This document shows, piece after piece, positions 4,043-6,247 of a DNA stretch of 6,247 nt (its first letter is position 1; every line of letters begins with the position of its first letter). Under the pieces are notes generated by a model. That model ran no database searches. It worked only from the letters and a program-made list of their open reading frames with translations, and was not told the origin of the DNA. Source of the DNA: an uncultured Methanosarcinales archaeon (lineage in GTDB: Archaea > Halobacteriota > Methanosarcinia > Methanotrichales > Methanotrichaceae); contig CALMJN010000006.1 in NCBI GenBank assembly GCA_937864385.1, positions 1 through 6,247 on the forward strand, given 5' to 3'. The position numbers and the translations under genes are program-made.

Positions 4043-5722
4043 ATGGAAGAGATCAGAGAGCTTATAGAAAAGTATGCGCTGCAGAACGCCGTCAAATACA
4101 ATGCCGCACCCAAGGCCGGGGCGGTCATGGGCAAGCTCATGGGCGAGCATCCTGCCCTGCGCTCCCGGGCCAAAGAGGTCTCGCCCCTGGTGGCTGAGGT
4201 CCTGGGGGCTTTGGAGAAGACCAGCCCCGAGGAGTGGCAGAAGAGGCTGGAGGCCATCGCCCCGGAGCTGCTGGTGCAGCTGTCGGAGAAGAAGGAGCCG
4301 GACAAGGGGCTTCCCGCCCTGGAGGGGGCGGAAGGCGGCGTGGTCATGCGCTTTGCCCCCAATCCCAACGGGCCGCCAACGCTGGGCAGCGCGCGGGGCA
4401 TCATAGTCAACTCCGAGTATGTCAAGAAGTACGGCGGCAAATTCATCATCCGCTTTGACGACACCGATCCGGTCAAGAAGCGGCCCATGCCCGAGGCCTA
4501 CGGCTGGTATCTGGAGGACTGCAGGTGGCTCGGGGCAAAGCCGGATATGGTGATCACCGCCAGCGAGAGAGTGGAGCAGTACTACCCCATAGCGGAGGAG
4601 CTGATTCGCCGGGGAGGGGCCTATGTCTGCGGCTGCGCCCAGGCGGAATTCAAGGAGCATAAAGACAGAGGTATCGAGTGCCAGCACCGGGGCCGGAGCG
4701 TGGAGGAGAACCTGGACCTCTGGCAGAGGATGCTGGATGGAACCGTCGCCGAAGGGGAGGCGGTGCTGCGGGTCAAGACCGACATGCATCATAAGGATCC
4801 GGCCATCAGGGACTGGCCCGCCTTTAGGATCGTCACCGCACCCCATCCTCTGGTGGGAGACAAATACCGGGTCTGGCCGCTCTTGGACTTCGAGAGCGCA
4901 GTGGAGGATCATCTGCTGGGCACCACCCACATCATCCGGGGCAAGGACCTGGCGGACAGCGGCAGCCGGCAGAGGTACCTCTACGAGCATTTAGGCTGGC
5001 AGTATCCCCGGGTGATCCACTGGGGCAGGATCAAGATCCATCAGTTCGGCTCATTTTCCACGAGCAAATTGAGAAAGGCCATAGAGGCGGGGGAGTACAG
5101 CGGCTGGGATGATCCCCGCGTCCCCACCGTCCGGGCCATGCGCTGCCGGGGCATCCGGGCCGAGGCGCTGAGGAAATTCATGATCGACCTGGGCGTGGGG
5201 GAGACGGATATCTCCATCAGCATGGACTCCATCTATGCCGAGAACAGAAAGATAATCGATCCCGAGGCCAACCGCCGCTTCTTCGTCTGGGAGCCGGTGG
5301 CCCTGGAGATAGAGGGCGATGTGCCCGCCCTGGCTCATGCGCCTCTGCACCCAGCCATCGATCGGGGGGTGCGGGAGATCCCGGCGGGAAATAGGCTCTT
5401 CATCTGCAAAAGCGACCTCGCGGGCCTGAAGGCCGGTGAGGGCGTCCGGCTCAAGGACCTGTGCAACATCGAGATCATCAGCACCGAGCCGGCCCGGGCG
5501 CGGTTTGCGGGAAAGGATGTGGGCAAGAGGACGAAGATCATCCACTGGGCTCCGGCGGACGGGCCGAAGGTGCGTGTGCTGCGGCCGGATGGGATGGATG
5601 ATGGCGTGGGCGAGGCCGGAATTTCCCAGGAGTTGGGGCGGGTGGTGCAGTTCGAGAGGTACGGATTTGTGCAGGTCAATAGCGTGAGCGAGCCGATAGT
5701 GGCGTACTTTGCCCACCGGTGA
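4043..5722 (+). CDS. gltX: Glutamyl-tRNA synthetase, archaeal type
   Basis: This 559-residue cytosolic class I enzyme charges tRNA with glutamate. Residues 1-100 form the archaeal N-terminal helical extension. The catalytic Rossmann domain follows with RFAPNPNGPPTLGSARG (103-119), then FIIRFDDTDP, and VWPLLDFESAVEDHLLG in the glutamate/tRNA acceptor region. The second ATP motif is FSTSK (338-342), the archaeal form of KMSKS with Lys342. A zinc-knuckle pattern is present: Cys196-x-Cys198 and Cys213-x-His215. The C-terminal third (about 370-559) resembles the beta-barrel anticodon-binding domains of archaeal GluRS and GlnRS, unlike the helical domain of bacterial GluRS. Archaeal enzymes of this type are normally non-discriminating: they also charge tRNA-Gln, which an amidotransferase then converts. 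The odd point is the HIGH motif, which reads TLGS (113-116), so both histidines are replaced; the rest of the enzyme appears intact. Length is normal for the family. Confidence 0.95.
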   Translation: MEEIRELIEKYALQNAVKYNAAPKAGAVMGKLMGEHPALRSRAKEVSPLVAEVLGALEKTSPEEWQKRLEAIAPELLVQLSEKKEPDKGLPALEGAEGGVVMRFAPNPNGPPTLGSARGIIVNSEYVKKYGGKFIIRFDDTDPVKKRPMPEAYGWYLEDCRWLGAKPDMVITASERVEQYYPIAEELIRRGGAYVCGCAQAEFKEHKDRGIECQHRGRSVEENLDLWQRMLDGTVAEGEAVLRVKTDMHHKDPAIRDWPAFRIVTAPHPLVGDKYRVWPLLDFESAVEDHLLGTTHIIRGKDLADSGSRQRYLYEHLGWQYPRVIHWGRIKIHQFGSFSTSKLRKAIEAGEYSGWDDPRVPTVRAMRCRGIRAEALRKFMIDLGVGETDISISMDSIYAENRKIIDPEANRRFFVWEPVALEIEGDVPALAHAPLHPAIDRGVREIPAGNRLFICKSDLAGLKAGEGVRLKDLCNIEIISTEPARARFAGKDVGKRTKIIHWAPADGPKVRVLRPDGMDDGVGEAGISQELGRVVQFERYGFVQVNSVSEPIVAYFAHR

Positions 5723-5729
5723 TTTGAGC

Positions 5730-5759
5730 GGCGATATCTGCGCCAACAATTTTATCTTC
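5730..5759 (+). terminator. Weak hairpin plus T-rich tract after gltX
   Basis: GGCG (5730-5733) can pair with CGCC (5741-5744) around a 7-base loop, followed by AACAATTTTATCTT (5745-5758), a T-rich tract of the kind at which archaeal RNA polymerase can stop. The same AATTTTATC could act instead as a TATA element for the membrane protein gene, but transcription would then begin near 5778, inside that gene's ribosome binding site, so termination fits slightly better. Confidence 0.25.
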
Positions 5760-5784
5760 CCCAAAGGCAACCGGGAGAGCCGAA

Positions 5785-6247
5785 ATGCCAGCACATGACG
5801 ATCTTGCAGCTGCCGGAAGGATATCCGCTCTGGCCGGGCTCCTGGCTGGAATTGCAGCCATAGCCGTGGGATCTATATTCCTGATCTTCGCCCTGCCCTC
5901 CATTGGCCGTCCGGGCGAGTTTGACTATCTCTTCTCCCAGGCCGCCGGCGGCTTTCTCATAATCCTGCTGGGAATGCTGGGCCTCTTTGCCTCTGCCCTG
6001 GCCTGGCCCAGCCCCAGAGGAGAAAGGGCGGCATCTGTCCTGGGTGGCCTGTTCTATGCTGCCGTCTTCCTTCTCTTTGCAGCATACCAGGAATGGAAGG
6101 CAGCTGCACTGGTCCTAATGATGGCCGGCATAGCCTGGCTGGCTTTGCGCCGCCGCGGGGACGCCGCCAGGATGCTCTTTTTATTAGCCGGTCTTTTCGG
6201 TTTTGCCCTGACCCAGGCGGCTATCACTCTGCTGCCCTATGGCTGGA
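5785..6247 (+). CDS. Multi-pass membrane protein, unknown function (truncated by window edge)
   Basis: ATG at 5785 follows GGAG (5774-5777) at a 7-base spacing. The frame stays open for 154 codons to the right edge, so the C-terminus is missing. Five hydrophobic segments are visible at about 13-37, 53-74, 84-101, 106-121 and 130-150. Positively charged loops PSPRGER (75-81) and RRRGDAAR (122-129) lie on the same side, which predicts an N-terminus and loops 2 and 4 in the cytoplasm and loop 1 (38-52) outside. No catalytic or binding motif stands out and I do not recognise the family. Third positions and ATA use resemble gltX, so it appears native. It lies 62 bases after gltX on the same strand and could be its own transcription unit or a loosely coupled operon member. 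Confidence 0.75.
   Translation, partial: MPAHDDLAAAGRISALAGLLAGIAAIAVGSIFLIFALPSIGRPGEFDYLFSQAAGGFLIILLGMLGLFASALAWPSPRGERAASVLGGLFYAAVFLLFAAYQEWKAAALVLMMAGIAWLALRRRGDAARMLFLLAGLFGFALTQAAITLLPYGW

Noticed and set aside
3932..4990. Minus-strand 352-codon frame opposite gltX
   Set aside because: Despite its length it is an antisense shadow of gltX: the gltX frame is fully explained by family motifs and the antisense product shows only low-complexity Leu/Gly/Pro sequence.
5051..5794. Minus-strand 247-codon frame across the end of gltX
   Set aside because: Antisense shadow, rich in His/Pro/Leu, without domains or a convincing start.
1..6247. CRISPR array, insertion sequence or integrase
   Set aside because: No spaced direct repeats, transposase motifs or target-site duplications were seen anywhere in the window.

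Overview
The window looks like genomic DNA from a methanogenic archaeon, most likely Methanosarcinales / Methanothrix-like. The evidence is an archaeal-type glutamyl-tRNA synthetase, a divergent archaeal family-B DNA polymerase homolog, free use of ATA, AGA and AGG codons, GGAG-type ribosome binding sites, and AT-rich TATA-like islets in otherwise GC-rich DNA. The genus is an inference from protein style, not a search result.

Layout, left to right. Bases 1-609 hold no confident gene: a CpG-rich stretch (about 1-400) with at most one or two very small membrane ORFs, then a leader with a weak TATA-like site. Bases 610-2667 (+) encode a 685-residue family-B DNA polymerase homolog whose exonuclease motifs are all degraded and whose palm motifs are only partly kept. 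Bases 2634-3059 (-) encode a stand-alone response-regulator receiver domain that converges on, and overlaps, the polymerase 3' end. An AT-rich divergent promoter region (about 3060-3140) follows. Bases 3139-3492 are either a basic N-terminal extension or small hypothetical ORF, or a long structured leader; they contain a 13-bp inverted repeat with a G-rich loop. Bases 3493-3960 (+) encode a Nudix hydrolase. A short gap with two tandem hairpins precedes gltX (4043-5722, +). From 5785 to the right edge runs a truncated multi-pass membrane protein of unknown function.

Functional links are loose. Nudix hydrolase, gltX and the membrane protein are co-directional, and the first two could share a transcript, but each has its own ribosome binding site. 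The polymerase and response regulator are convergent. The window mixes information processing (polymerase homolog, GluRS), nucleotide housekeeping (Nudix) and signalling (receiver domain) rather than forming one pathway. The points most worth a second look are the degenerate polymerase active site, the altered HIGH motif (TLGS) in GluRS, and the structured region before the Nudix gene. I did not see an unmistakably new multi-gene system.
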